A stretch of 64,000 bases of DNA from the NCBI GenBank assembly GCA_011525625.1, contig WYAX01000024.1:62001-126000 (forward strand), in the 5' to 3' direction. Shown here one piece after another: positions 43,793 through 52,266 of the stretch; the first letter of the stretch is position 1; the number at the start of each line of letters is the position of its first letter. The position numbers were made by a program, and so were the translations under genes. This stretch comes from Nitrospira defluvii. Lineage in GTDB: Bacteria > Nitrospirota > Nitrospiria > Nitrospirales > Nitrospiraceae. The notes under the pieces are model-generated. The model was not told where the DNA came from, made no database searches, and worked only from the letters and a program-made list of their open reading frames with translations.

Positions 43793-44293
43793 ATGGCCGA
43801 TCGGCTTTTCACGAAAATTCTGGTTCCCGTGGATTTCTCTCCCTGCTCAGAGGAGGCCTACCGGCTTGCGCTCTCCTTTGCCAAGTCCTATCAAGCGGAG
43901 CTGCTGCTGTTGCACGTCGTCGATACGAAGAGTCTCGATGCCCTGAATCGACTTGGATTGGCGCCGGCCTCGGAGGCGGCGAAGCAGAAGAAGCAGCTGC
44001 ATCACGTTGCACGCCTGAATGCCAGGCAGTTGCTGTCCTGGGACGAAGCGAAGGGCGTCACGGTCAGGCGGTTGCTGGCGGATGGATCTCCATTCGAAGA
44101 AATTGCCAGGACGGCGCGGGTAGAAGGGGTGGATCTGGTGGTGATGGGAAGCTACGGGGGCGCGTGGGGTGGTGTCGATAAGATTTTTTTCGGGAGCACC
44201 GCGGAGAAAGTCGTCCGGACGGCCGGATGCCCGGTGCTCACGGTACCGTTGCCCATCAAACGGGGCAAGGTGCGAGCGGCGAAAAGCGCCTAG
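43793..44293 (+). CDS. Universal stress protein (UspA)
   Basis: 166 residues, a single Usp domain. It begins DRLFTKILVPVDFSPCSEEAYRLA; the nucleotide-binding signature is GSYGGAWGGVDKIFFGSTAEKVV. GGAGGTG is placed just ahead of the ATG, so the earlier in-frame start at 43742 is rejected. It is the first gene after the rightward sigma-54 promoter and precedes a cupredoxin gene by 30 bases. It is likely a cytoplasmic stress protein. Confidence 0.9.
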   Translation: MADRLFTKILVPVDFSPCSEEAYRLALSFAKSYQAELLLLHVVDTKSLDALNRLGLAPASEAAKQKKQLHHVARLNARQLLSWDEAKGVTVRRLLADGSPFEEIARTARVEGVDLVVMGSYGGAWGGVDKIFFGSTAEKVVRTAGCPVLTVPLPIKRGKVRAAKSA

Positions 44294-44323
44294 GCGAGAA
44301 GGACCGCAGAAGGAGGCAGCGTT

Positions 44324-44752
44324 ATGGGGGCGATGTGGGGAAGGGCGATGTCGAGTGGAAAGCAGATCCTGTTGGCGACCGGATGCGTGCTTGCGCTGTG
44401 TTCGCAGGGGGGCGCCCAGGCGGAGCAACGGATCGAAGTGAGCATCAAGAATTTTGCGTTCGTGACCAAACAGGTTCCACTTCACCTGGGCGTGGCGACG
44501 GTTATCGCCATTACCAACGAAGACGAGGAGCGGCACGATTTCGGTTCCACCATGTTCGAGGGGATTCCGACACGTGTGACGTCGGGGGGAGTCGTCTCGT
44601 ACGGAAAGGGCATCGGCGGAGTTTTTCTGGACGCCAAGAAGGAAGCGGTGATCCGGTTCAACATGGAGCGGCCCGGCCGTCATGAATTTCGTTGTTCGAT
44701 TCATCAGCACATGAAGGGCGAACTGCTCCTCCTGAGCGTGGAGGCGGTCTAA
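44324..44752 (+). CDS. Secreted plastocyanin-like cupredoxin
   Basis: 142 residues. A signal peptide (ILLATGCVLALCSQGGAQA) is followed by a cupredoxin fold. The copper ligands are visible: His in NEDEERHDFGS, and Cys-x3-His-x-His-Met in EFRCSIHQHMKGEL, which resembles a type-1 copper site with an extra His. It would be a periplasmic electron carrier or copper-binding protein. AGGAGG is placed before the first ATG; the next methionine nine residues on is also possible. It stands between two Usp genes. Confidence 0.8.
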   Translation: MGAMWGRAMSSGKQILLATGCVLALCSQGGAQAEQRIEVSIKNFAFVTKQVPLHLGVATVIAITNEDEERHDFGSTMFEGIPTRVTSGGVVSYGKGIGGVFLDAKKEAVIRFNMERPGRHEFRCSIHQHMKGELLLLSVEAV

Positions 44753-44755
44753 CCC

Positions 44756-45694
44756 ATGGCGTCTCTGATCAAACGAATCTTATTTGCGACGGATTTTTCG
44801 ACCTGTGCCGAGCGTGCCCTGGGGTATGCCCTGACTCTGACGGATCTCTGGAAGTCGGAACTCACGGTGATGACCGTGCTCGAACTGTATCCGGGCATGG
44901 ACCCGGACTACACCGTCAACAAGATGTACCTGGATCATTTGCGGGACGAAGGGACTCGCCAACTGGCTTCCCTGGAGACCAGGGTCAAGGCGGCCGGTCG
45001 CGCGATCGCGACCCGTATCGACGTCGGCATCCCGAGCCAATGTGTGCAAGCCGTGGCGGAGGAAATCGATGCCGACCTGCTGGTGGTCGGGACACATGGG
45101 CGAACCGGGCTCGATCACGTCCTCGTGGGCAGTACGGCGGAGCGGGTGGTACGCATCGCGCCTTGCCCCGTCCTCGCGGTGAAGGTCGACAAGGGTGCGG
45201 CCCCGGCAACTCAGGCTCCGACGATCAAACGGATCGTGGTGCCGATCGATCTCTCGACCTGTTCGCTGGATGCGCTGGAGTACGCCGTGCAGTTTGCGCA
45301 GCCGCTCGGGGCTTCCCTCACGATTCTCCATGCCATGGAGCCGGTCGCGTACGGGTTAGATTTCAGCCTCAGCCATGCAAAAGAATGGAAGGAGCAGCGA
45401 GCCTATCTGGAAAAACGCCTGACGGTGCTCACGGCTTGTCTGACCGCCCATGGTCTTCAGGCCGACTATGCCCTGAAACCGGGGTTACCGGCCGACTCGA
45501 TTACGTCCTACGTGACCGCGCAGGGGTACGACCTCATGATCATGGGCACCCATGGGAGGCGCGGCCTCTCACACGTGCTGGTCGGAAGCATTGCCGGCGC
45601 CATGTTGCGGCATGCGCCCTGTCCGGTGCTCACCGTCCGCCGGCTCAAGGTCGGACCGGACTATCAACGTGTCGTTCCGCCGGGAGAGTCATAA
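44756..45694 (+). CDS. Tandem universal stress protein (UspA)
   Basis: 312 residues with two Usp domains. The first starts LIKRILFATDFSTCAERALGYAL and has GTHGRTGLDHVLVGSTAERVV; the second starts IKRIVVPIDLSTCSLDALEYAV and has GTHGRRGLSHVLVGSIAGAML. Both ATP-binding loops are intact. The ATG is three bases after the cupredoxin stop, inside which GGAGG acts as its ribosome site, so the two are translationally coupled. It is the second Usp in the rightward unit. Confidence 0.92.
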   Translation: MASLIKRILFATDFSTCAERALGYALTLTDLWKSELTVMTVLELYPGMDPDYTVNKMYLDHLRDEGTRQLASLETRVKAAGRAIATRIDVGIPSQCVQAVAEEIDADLLVVGTHGRTGLDHVLVGSTAERVVRIAPCPVLAVKVDKGAAPATQAPTIKRIVVPIDLSTCSLDALEYAVQFAQPLGASLTILHAMEPVAYGLDFSLSHAKEWKEQRAYLEKRLTVLTACLTAHGLQADYALKPGLPADSITSYVTAQGYDLMIMGTHGRRGLSHVLVGSIAGAMLRHAPCPVLTVRRLKVGPDYQRVVPPGES

Positions 45695-45724
45695 CCGCTC
45701 GGTCTCGCGTAAAGGAGTCCGTCC

Positions 45725-45949
45725 ATGAAACCCAACGTCAAAAAACGGTCAGCGGTGAAATCAAAGCCCGCAACTGCAGCCAGGCCTGTCGGACCACCGA
45801 TCGAGCTGCCTGAGGGCATGTGGGAGCGGATCTCGCAGAAAGCCTACGAGCTCTGGAAGGAGCGGGGCTCCCGCGAAGGGTACGCCCTGCAGGATTGGTT
45901 GGATGCGGAATCGGCCGTCATGGAGGAGATTCATGAAGCTCGCGAATGA
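45725..45949 (+). CDS. DUF2934 protein
   Basis: 74 residues. A basic, disordered N-terminus (MKPNVKKRSAVKSKPAT) precedes the DUF2934 motif WERISQKAYELWKERGSREGYALQDWLDAES, a small helical domain found often in Nitrospira-like and Geobacter-like genomes, of unknown function. It lies 30 bases after the tandem Usp gene and overlaps the next gene by 17 bases. Confidence 0.85.
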   Translation: MKPNVKKRSAVKSKPATAARPVGPPIELPEGMWERISQKAYELWKERGSREGYALQDWLDAESAVMEEIHEARE

Positions 45950-47303
45950 GCGGGTTGCCGCGCGTTCCGTTCCGATCGTCAAGGAATTGGACAATCTGCT
46001 GTCGAGACTGGATCGCCTGTCCATGGCACCGGGGTTCGAGCAGCAGCGCAGACTCGCCTTCATGCGCGCATTGCAGGTCTATGCGGAATTGGGGACACAG
46101 TCGCCCTTGTCGCCGTTGCCGGAAGAAGTCGAACTTGCCGATCTCCTGCTGTATGCAGACTTTTATCCTGAAGATGGGCAGTTGACCTTGATCGAGCAAC
46201 TGCGCGACGTCATCACCGAACACATCCCCGAGGAAGAGCGGGTGTGGCTCGACCCGCTCAAACATTCCTATATCGACCTGGTTGAGGTCTTGCCCGGTCA
46301 GTCCGGGGCTCAGCGCCGTTCATTGCGGTCTATCGGCAACGGTCGGGTGTATGAGATACCGGCCGAGAGCCTGGACCGCACCATCGACACCGGGCACATG
46401 CTGCTGACCCGCCTCGTTCGCGAGCCCGGCGATCCCGAAAGCTCCCTGGCCGTTCTGGCTGGGCCGGTCCTACTGCTGTCGCGCGAGGATGCGCGAACCC
46501 TGTACGAACAGACAGCAGACGAACGTCGGGAGATGGAGGTGGTCGGCGGTTCTTTCGAGCTGGGCGACTGGCCGGAATTCGCAAAGCGGTTCGGCCATAT
46601 TCTGCTGAGAAACTTTGCTCGTATGCGTTTCGCGGCTCTGGTCGAGGCCGTGAGCGAGATTCGCTATCGGACGCCCGACGGTCTGCCTCATTGGTATGTC
46701 ATCGCGTTGTACGAACACCACGAATTCACTTTCATCGCCGGGGGTATGGCTGAACTGGAAGGGTGGATCGAGGAATTGCCCCTGCAGGTGAAGGCGACGG
46801 TCGGCTCTAGCAAGCTTCGTCGGTTTACGCTGCGCGCGACGGGAGCCGACTCGGCAGCCACGGCTCAGGCGAGGGTGACGGTCACGGCCAGCGAGCTCTA
46901 TGTGGAGTGCGACTCACGCGAACGGTTGGACGGAATTAAACACAGTCTTGCGGCCACCTTCGGATTTTCGCTGCACTTCCGGGGAGAAACCGTCCAGCCT
47001 CCGGTTCGTCAGGTCACCAGGGAAGAGTTGTCGACACAAGAGCCATTGACCCTCGTGGTGAGTCACGAGGAGGATCGAGCACTGGTGAACACCTTTCTCG
47101 AAACGGTGTATCTCGAATGGGCCGACCGCGAATCCCCGGTGCTCGGCGGTGAAACGCCCCGGCACGTCGTCAAGACGCCGGCGGGGCCAGCCAAGGTCGC
47201 AGGGCTGATCGATGACATGGAACGGTGCGATATCGGGCTGCTGCGCAGCGGGGTGGCGGCGTTCGACTACAACAAGCTGCGCGCCCACGTGGGGCTCTGC
47301 TGA
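45933..47303 (+). CDS. Unknown 456-residue protein with DUF2384-like C-terminus
   Basis: The start at MKLANERV follows GGAGGAGATTC and overlaps the DUF2934 gene by 17 bases. Residues 1-330 are unnamed: a helical N-terminus, then VEVLPGQSGAQRRSLRSIGNGRVYEI and a mid-domain with LPHWYVIALYEHHEFTFIAGG. The C-terminal 60 residues include EWADRESPVLGGETPRHVVKTPAG, similar to the DUF2384 (MbcA/ParS antitoxin) element and to SEC-C-linked proteins. No signal peptide or membrane segment is present. It lies between the stress genes and formate dehydrogenase genes. Confidence 0.6.
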   Translation: MKLANERVAARSVPIVKELDNLLSRLDRLSMAPGFEQQRRLAFMRALQVYAELGTQSPLSPLPEEVELADLLLYADFYPEDGQLTLIEQLRDVITEHIPEEERVWLDPLKHSYIDLVEVLPGQSGAQRRSLRSIGNGRVYEIPAESLDRTIDTGHMLLTRLVREPGDPESSLAVLAGPVLLLSREDARTLYEQTADERREMEVVGGSFELGDWPEFAKRFGHILLRNFARMRFAALVEAVSEIRYRTPDGLPHWYVIALYEHHEFTFIAGGMAELEGWIEELPLQVKATVGSSKLRRFTLRATGADSAATAQARVTVTASELYVECDSRERLDGIKHSLAATFGFSLHFRGETVQPPVRQVTREELSTQEPLTLVVSHEEDRALVNTFLETVYLEWADRESPVLGGETPRHVVKTPAGPAKVAGLIDDMERCDIGLLRSGVAAFDYNKLRAHVGLC

Positions 47304-47408
47304 GGTCAAGCCGTGAAACGGGAAACGACCGGATGCCAGATACGAGATGCGAACGACGAGAGACGACAGACGAGTGACGATCGACCAAATGCGAGCGACG
47401 GTCTGTAT
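47304..47408. repeat. ACGA-rich spacer repeat inside the fds region
   Basis: The 105-base spacer contains degenerate units (ACGAGATGCGAACGACGAGA, ACGACAGACGAGTGACGA) related to the spacer at 49442-49542 and to segments at 12290 and 32425. It could form a hairpin in mRNA. No promoter was seen. Confidence 0.5.
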
Positions 47409-47858
47409 ATGCATGAGCAGGTGAAAGACATCCTGGATCGGGTTCGGAGCGAACCGCCCAATATTTTGCAATCGCTCCTTGCCCTGCAGGAACAGCTCGG
47501 ACATGTGGCGGCCGACATGGTGCCGGTCATCGCGAAGAGTCTCGGTGTCACCACTGCGGAGGTGGCGGGCGTCCTATCATATTACCCGGATCTACGTTTC
47601 TCGGCGCCGGGACGTCACATCATTCGGGTCTGCATGGGGGAGTCCTGTTACGCCAACGGTTGCGGGCGGGTGTTGCGTCACTTGCAGGAACGCCTGCGGG
47701 CCGATGTGCATGAGACGATGCCGGGAGGACGGTTCACGCTCGACACCATGTCCTGCGCAGGTAATTGTGCGGTGTCCCCCACGGTCATCGTCGACCGCGA
47801 CTTGTACGGTCGTGTGCTGCCGTCTCAGCTCGACCGTATGCTCGAAGGATACAAATAG
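47409..47858 (+). CDS. fdsG: NAD-dependent formate dehydrogenase, gamma subunit
   Basis: 149 residues, a NuoE-like [2Fe-2S] protein. Cluster ligands are C-x4-C in VCMGESCYANGC and C-x3-C in SCAGNCAVSP. It passes electrons from FMN to other centres in the soluble NAD-linked formate dehydrogenase. The ATG at 47409 is chosen at the start of similarity; no strong ribosome site stands before it. It is followed by fdsB at 92 bases. Confidence 0.88.
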   Translation: MHEQVKDILDRVRSEPPNILQSLLALQEQLGHVAADMVPVIAKSLGVTTAEVAGVLSYYPDLRFSAPGRHIIRVCMGESCYANGCGRVLRHLQERLRADVHETMPGGRFTLDTMSCAGNCAVSPTVIVDRDLYGRVLPSQLDRMLEGYK

Positions 47859-47950
47859 TCGAGTGCCGCAGATCATGCGGTCTGTGCCGGATTCGTGGCT
47901 CGCAGGCAGAGTTCGACGTTACTCATTGTCCGGATAGTCTGCTGAGAATC

Positions 47951-49441
47951 ATGGCCATACGGCTCTACCTTTCCGACGATACCTCGGCGCGCGCGGCCGG
48001 TGCCGCTGCGCTGGCCGATGCCTGGTCCGACCGGCCTGACGTCCAGATCATCCGGACATCTTCGCGCGGGGCCTTCTACCTTGAACCGATGGTGGAGCGT
48101 GACGGCCCCGACGGACGGATTGCCTGGTTCAATGTCTCTCCTCAGGATTTGCCCGCCATTCTGTCCGGCACGGGTGGGACACCCGTACAGACGATCCCCT
48201 TCCTCGCCCAGCAGACGAGATATACCTTTGCCAACTTCGGCGAGACGGAGCCCCTGGCCCTCGATGAATACCAGGCGCGCGGCGGATTGTCCGGGTTGGA
48301 GGCGGCGTTTCGGCTGACGCCCGATGCCATTATCGACGAGCTTCGAGTCTCGCAGTTGCGCGGGCGCGGCGGCGCGGCATTCCCTGTGTGGAACAAGTGG
48401 AAGGTCGCGCAGCAGGCGAAGGGGGCGCAGAAATATGTGGTGGCCAACGCGGATGAAGGCGATGCCGGCACCTATTGCGACCGGATGATTCTGGAAGGCG
48501 ATCCGTTTCGCCTGCTCGAAGGGATGTTGATCTGCGCCCGGGCCATCGGAGCGGGCCGGGGTTATGTGTATTGCCGGCAAGAATATCCGGCCGCAGCGGC
48601 CAGGTTGCGCGCCGCCATTCACAAGGCCGATGAGGCGGAGTTGCTGGAGTTAAATGGGGAACCGTTTCCCATCGAGGTGGTCGAGGGCGCGGGTTCCTAC
48701 GTCTGCGGAGAAGAGACAGCCTTGCTCGAATCGCTGGAAGGGAAGCGAGGGGTGGTGCGTGCGCGGCCGCCGTACCCCGCGCAATCCGGGTTGTACGGCT
48801 GTCCCACCATCGTCAGCAATGTCCTCACGTTTGCGACGATTCCTCAGATTCTCTCACGGGGCGGATCCTGGCATGCCTCGCTGGGCACCGAACACTCGCG
48901 CGGCACCATGGTCTTGCAGTTGGGCGGGCGCGTGAAACATCCGGGCCTGGTGGAGGTTCCGTTCGGCCTGAGTCTTCACCAAGTGTTGGAGCAGTTCGGC
49001 GGAGGGATGGCACCAGGTTCACGGTTCAAGGCCGTGCAAGTCGGCGGACCGCTGGGCAGTCTCTTCCCGACGACCGGACTGGATATGCCGATTTGTTACG
49101 ACGCGTTTGCCAAGGCCGGCGCGGTGCTGGGGCATGGCGGCATTGTGGTCTACGACCATGAGACCGATATGGTGGACCTGGCGCGCCACTTCATGGCGTT
49201 CACTGCCGACGAGTCCTGCGGCAAGTGCACACCCTGCCGCATCGGGTCGGTTCGAGGGCGCGAGATTCTCGAACGGATCCAGGCGGGCAGCGGCACGATG
49301 GACGACCTACGGCTGCTGGACGATCTCGGCGAGACCATGAAACTTGCCAGCCTGTGCGCGTTGGGTGGACGGGCGCCCTACCCGGTGCTCACGGCCATCG
49401 AACATTTTCCCGCCGAGTTCCGCAGCAAACTGAGGGCGTGA
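47951..49441 (+). CDS. fdsB: NAD-dependent formate dehydrogenase, beta subunit (NuoF-like)
   Basis: 496 residues. The N-terminus is a thioredoxin-like extension; then GRGGAAFPVWNKW and NADEGDAGTYCDR give the NADH- and FMN-binding sites and ESCGKCTPCRIG the [4Fe-4S] ligands. It transfers electrons to NAD+. The ATG used has no strong ribosome site and the frame runs upstream to 47765; that extension (MCGVPHGHRR) is not protein-like. fdsA follows after 101 bases. Confidence 0.92.
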   Translation: MAIRLYLSDDTSARAAGAAALADAWSDRPDVQIIRTSSRGAFYLEPMVERDGPDGRIAWFNVSPQDLPAILSGTGGTPVQTIPFLAQQTRYTFANFGETEPLALDEYQARGGLSGLEAAFRLTPDAIIDELRVSQLRGRGGAAFPVWNKWKVAQQAKGAQKYVVANADEGDAGTYCDRMILEGDPFRLLEGMLICARAIGAGRGYVYCRQEYPAAAARLRAAIHKADEAELLELNGEPFPIEVVEGAGSYVCGEETALLESLEGKRGVVRARPPYPAQSGLYGCPTIVSNVLTFATIPQILSRGGSWHASLGTEHSRGTMVLQLGGRVKHPGLVEVPFGLSLHQVLEQFGGGMAPGSRFKAVQVGGPLGSLFPTTGLDMPICYDAFAKAGAVLGHGGIVVYDHETDMVDLARHFMAFTADESCGKCTPCRIGSVRGREILERIQAGSGTMDDLRLLDDLGETMKLASLCALGGRAPYPVLTAIEHFPAEFRSKLRA

Positions 49442-49542
49442 AGTGCAGAGCGTATAACGGACAAGGTGAAACGTCTCTCGTGAAGCCTATCCCGACGAAC
49501 CACGAGATACGAGAGACGAACGGCGAGATACGGAGCCACCAG
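49442..49542. repeat. Hairpin-forming ACGA repeat before fdsA
   Basis: The spacer contains ACGTCTCTCGTG near 49475 and ACGAGAGACGA near 49510, complementary arms of a stem, with the intervening CACGAGATACGAGAG related to the spacer at 47304. It lies in the frame before the GTG start at 49543. Confidence 0.55.
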
Positions 49543-52266
49543 GTGAAGCTGGAAATTAACGGACGATCGGTCGAGGCCTCGGCAGGCGACACGATTTATG
49601 TCGCGGCGAAAAAGGCTGGTATTGTCGTTCCTGCTCTGTGTACGTCTGACCATCTCGCACCCTTCGGGTCCTGCCGTATGTGTCTCTGCGAGGTCGACGG
49701 TCAACATGGTACGCCGGCCTCCTGCACGACGCCGGTGCGCGAGGGCATGGTCGTCCATACTGAGAGTGAACGTGTGCGACGGCTCCGGAAACACCTCGTC
49801 GAGCTGTACCTGTCTGAACAACCGTCGGGAGATCGAGTGCCGGAGCCGTTGCACCGGTTGGCGCATGCGCTGGACCTCCGGCATGTCCGGTATCCGCAGC
49901 CCGCCACCAGAGTCGACACCGTCGATCGCTCGAATCCGTTTTTCACCTTCGACAACGCCGTCTGTATTTCCTGCGCCCGCTGCGTCCGGGCCTGCGATGA
50001 AATTCAAGGCACGCATGCGCTGACGATGCTCCACCGGGGATTCGCGAGCCGACCGACGGCGGGGGGATCTGCTTTGACCGGAGAGTCGGCCGGTTTTGCG
50101 TCGTCGAATTGCGTCTCTTGCGGTGCCTGCGTGAAGGAATGTCCGACCGGGGCCTTGATCGAAAAATCGGTGCTCGACGAGGGTACGCCGGCCCGTTCTG
50201 TTCGGACCACCTGTGCCTACTGCGGGGTCGGCTGCAGTTTCGAAGCGGGCGTGCGGGAGGAGCGGGTCGTACGAATGGTTCCGGCGGATGACGGGCCTTC
50301 GAACCAGGGCCATGCCTGCATGAAGGGCCGATTCGGGTGGACGTATAACTATGCGCCGGACCGGTTGCGCAGGCCTCTGCTGCGCCAGGGACGGGAATGG
50401 GTCGAAATTTCCTGGTCCGCAGCTCTCGATCGAATCGCCGAGGAATGGACCCGCATCAAAGCCACCCACGGTCCGGATGCCCTCGCCACGATCTCCTCCA
50501 GCCGCGGCACGAACGAAGACAATTATCTGTTCGCCAAATTTATGCGCTGCGTGATCGGCAGCAATCACATCGATAACTGTGCGCGGGTTTGTCACAGCGC
50601 GACCGTGACCGGGATGATGGACACACTCGGCGCCTCGGCGGCGACCAATTCGATTCATGACCTGGATCTGGCCAAGTTGATTTTGGTGGTCGGCGCCAAT
50701 CCCACCGAATCGCATCCGGTGCTGGGGGCGCGCATCAAACGGGCCGTGCGCCGCGGCGTGCCGTTGATCGTCATCGACCCCCGACGTACGGAGCTGGCAC
50801 GCCTGGCGGATGTGCACTTGCAACTGCACCCCGGGACCAACGTGGCTTTGCTGAACGGCATGGGGCATGTCATCGCCAAGGAGCATCTGACCGATGCGGC
50901 ATTCGTGGGTGACCGGACGCAAGGATTCGACGAGTGGTTGACCCTGGTGGCCGGTTGCACGCCCGAGACGACGTCGAGTGTGACCGGCGTGCCGGAGCAT
51001 CTCATCGCCAAAGCGGCGCGGCTCTATGCGAAGAGCGGTGGTTCGATGGCCGTACACGGGCTGGGGATGACCGAACATCGGTGGGGCAGTCACGGCGTGA
51101 TGGCCCTGGTGAATCTGGCGCTCGCCACGGGCAACATCGGGAAACCCGGGACCGGGATCAATCCGTTGCGTGGGCAAAACAATGTTCAGGGGGCGTCGGA
51201 TGTGGGCTGCTTGCCGACCTTTTTCGCCGGCTATCAACCTCTGACCGATCCGACGTTGGGCGCGTCGCACCTTGCCGTCACCGGTCGACCCTTGCCGACG
51301 GCGCGGGGCATGAAAACGCCCGACATGTGGGACGCGGCGCTGGCCGGCAGACTCAAAACACTGTGGATCATCGGCTACGACGTGGCTCAGACCGATCCGA
51401 ATCTGAAAAAAGTCCATGCGGCGCTCAACAGCCTGGAGTTCCTCATCGTGCAGGATCTGTTCATGAGCGAGACGGCCAAGCTGGCGCATCTCGTCATCCC
51501 CGGCGCGTCGTTTCTTGAAAAGGACGGGACGTTTACCAACCTGGAGCGTCGCATCCAGCGCATCAGGAAGGTCGTGGAGCCGCCGAACGGAGTGCTGCCG
51601 GACTGGCAAGTGGTCTGCGAAGTGTCCGCGCGGATGGGGTATCCGATGCAGTATTCCCATCCCTCGGCGATCATGGATGAGATTGCGCAACTGGCGCCGC
51701 TGTTTGCCGGCGTCTCGTACGACCGGCTCGACCGGCCGGAGGGACTGCAGTGGCCCGTGCCCTCCACAATACATCCGGGTACTGCGCTGATGCATGAACA
51801 GTCGTTTCCGAAAGGGAAGGCGCAGTTTGTCGCGGTGGAGTATCTGCCGCCCGGAGAGATCCCGAGCGACACCTATCCGCTGGTGCTGATCACGGGGAGA
51901 ATTCTGCAACATTACAACTGCGGTGCGCAGACCAGGCGAACCGACATCATGCAGGTGGTTGATACCGATGTGTTGGAAATTCATGCAGATGATGCGGCCA
52001 GGCTTGATCTCCGCGACGGCGACCAGGTCCGGTTGATCAGCGCGCGCGGGGAGGCACGGTTGCCTGTCCTGGTGAGCGACCGGGTCCAACCGGGAGAGCT
52101 CTTCACGAGCTTTCACTTCCCGGATACGGACCTGAACGTGCTGTTGTCGTCCAGTGCCGACGAAAGTTCCAAATGCCCCGAGTATAAGGTCTCGACGGTG
52201 CGGCTTGAAAAAGTGACGCCGACTGCCGTGCCCGCGCCCTCCATGCATGCGATGTTGATCACGTGA
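49543..52266 (+). CDS. fdsA: NAD-dependent formate dehydrogenase, alpha (catalytic) subunit
   Basis: 907 residues. N-terminal [2Fe-2S] ferredoxin segment (CTSDHLAPFGSCRMCLCEVDG), two [4Fe-4S] sites (CISCARCVRACDE, CVSCGACVKECPTGAL), then the Mo/W-bis-MGD domain with its own cluster (CAYCGVGCSFE). The active-site residue is Cys in CARVCHSATVTG, followed by His, not selenocysteine. The GTG at 49543 is supported by GGAG seven bases upstream. Length and order fit soluble formate dehydrogenases of this type. It overlaps the transporter gene by four bases. Confidence 0.93.
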   Translation: MKLEINGRSVEASAGDTIYVAAKKAGIVVPALCTSDHLAPFGSCRMCLCEVDGQHGTPASCTTPVREGMVVHTESERVRRLRKHLVELYLSEQPSGDRVPEPLHRLAHALDLRHVRYPQPATRVDTVDRSNPFFTFDNAVCISCARCVRACDEIQGTHALTMLHRGFASRPTAGGSALTGESAGFASSNCVSCGACVKECPTGALIEKSVLDEGTPARSVRTTCAYCGVGCSFEAGVREERVVRMVPADDGPSNQGHACMKGRFGWTYNYAPDRLRRPLLRQGREWVEISWSAALDRIAEEWTRIKATHGPDALATISSSRGTNEDNYLFAKFMRCVIGSNHIDNCARVCHSATVTGMMDTLGASAATNSIHDLDLAKLILVVGANPTESHPVLGARIKRAVRRGVPLIVIDPRRTELARLADVHLQLHPGTNVALLNGMGHVIAKEHLTDAAFVGDRTQGFDEWLTLVAGCTPETTSSVTGVPEHLIAKAARLYAKSGGSMAVHGLGMTEHRWGSHGVMALVNLALATGNIGKPGTGINPLRGQNNVQGASDVGCLPTFFAGYQPLTDPTLGASHLAVTGRPLPTARGMKTPDMWDAALAGRLKTLWIIGYDVAQTDPNLKKVHAALNSLEFLIVQDLFMSETAKLAHLVIPGASFLEKDGTFTNLERRIQRIRKVVEPPNGVLPDWQVVCEVSARMGYPMQYSHPSAIMDEIAQLAPLFAGVSYDRLDRPEGLQWPVPSTIHPGTALMHEQSFPKGKAQFVAVEYLPPGEIPSDTYPLVLITGRILQHYNCGAQTRRTDIMQVVDTDVLEIHADDAARLDLRDGDQVRLISARGEARLPVLVSDRVQPGELFTSFHFPDTDLNVLLSSSADESSKCPEYKVSTVRLEKVTPTAVPAPSMHAMLIT

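Noticed and set aside
50550..50650. Possible selenocysteine in formate dehydrogenase
   Set aside because: The active-site position is an ordinary Cys codon within CARVCHSATVTG; no in-frame TGA exists in the gene.
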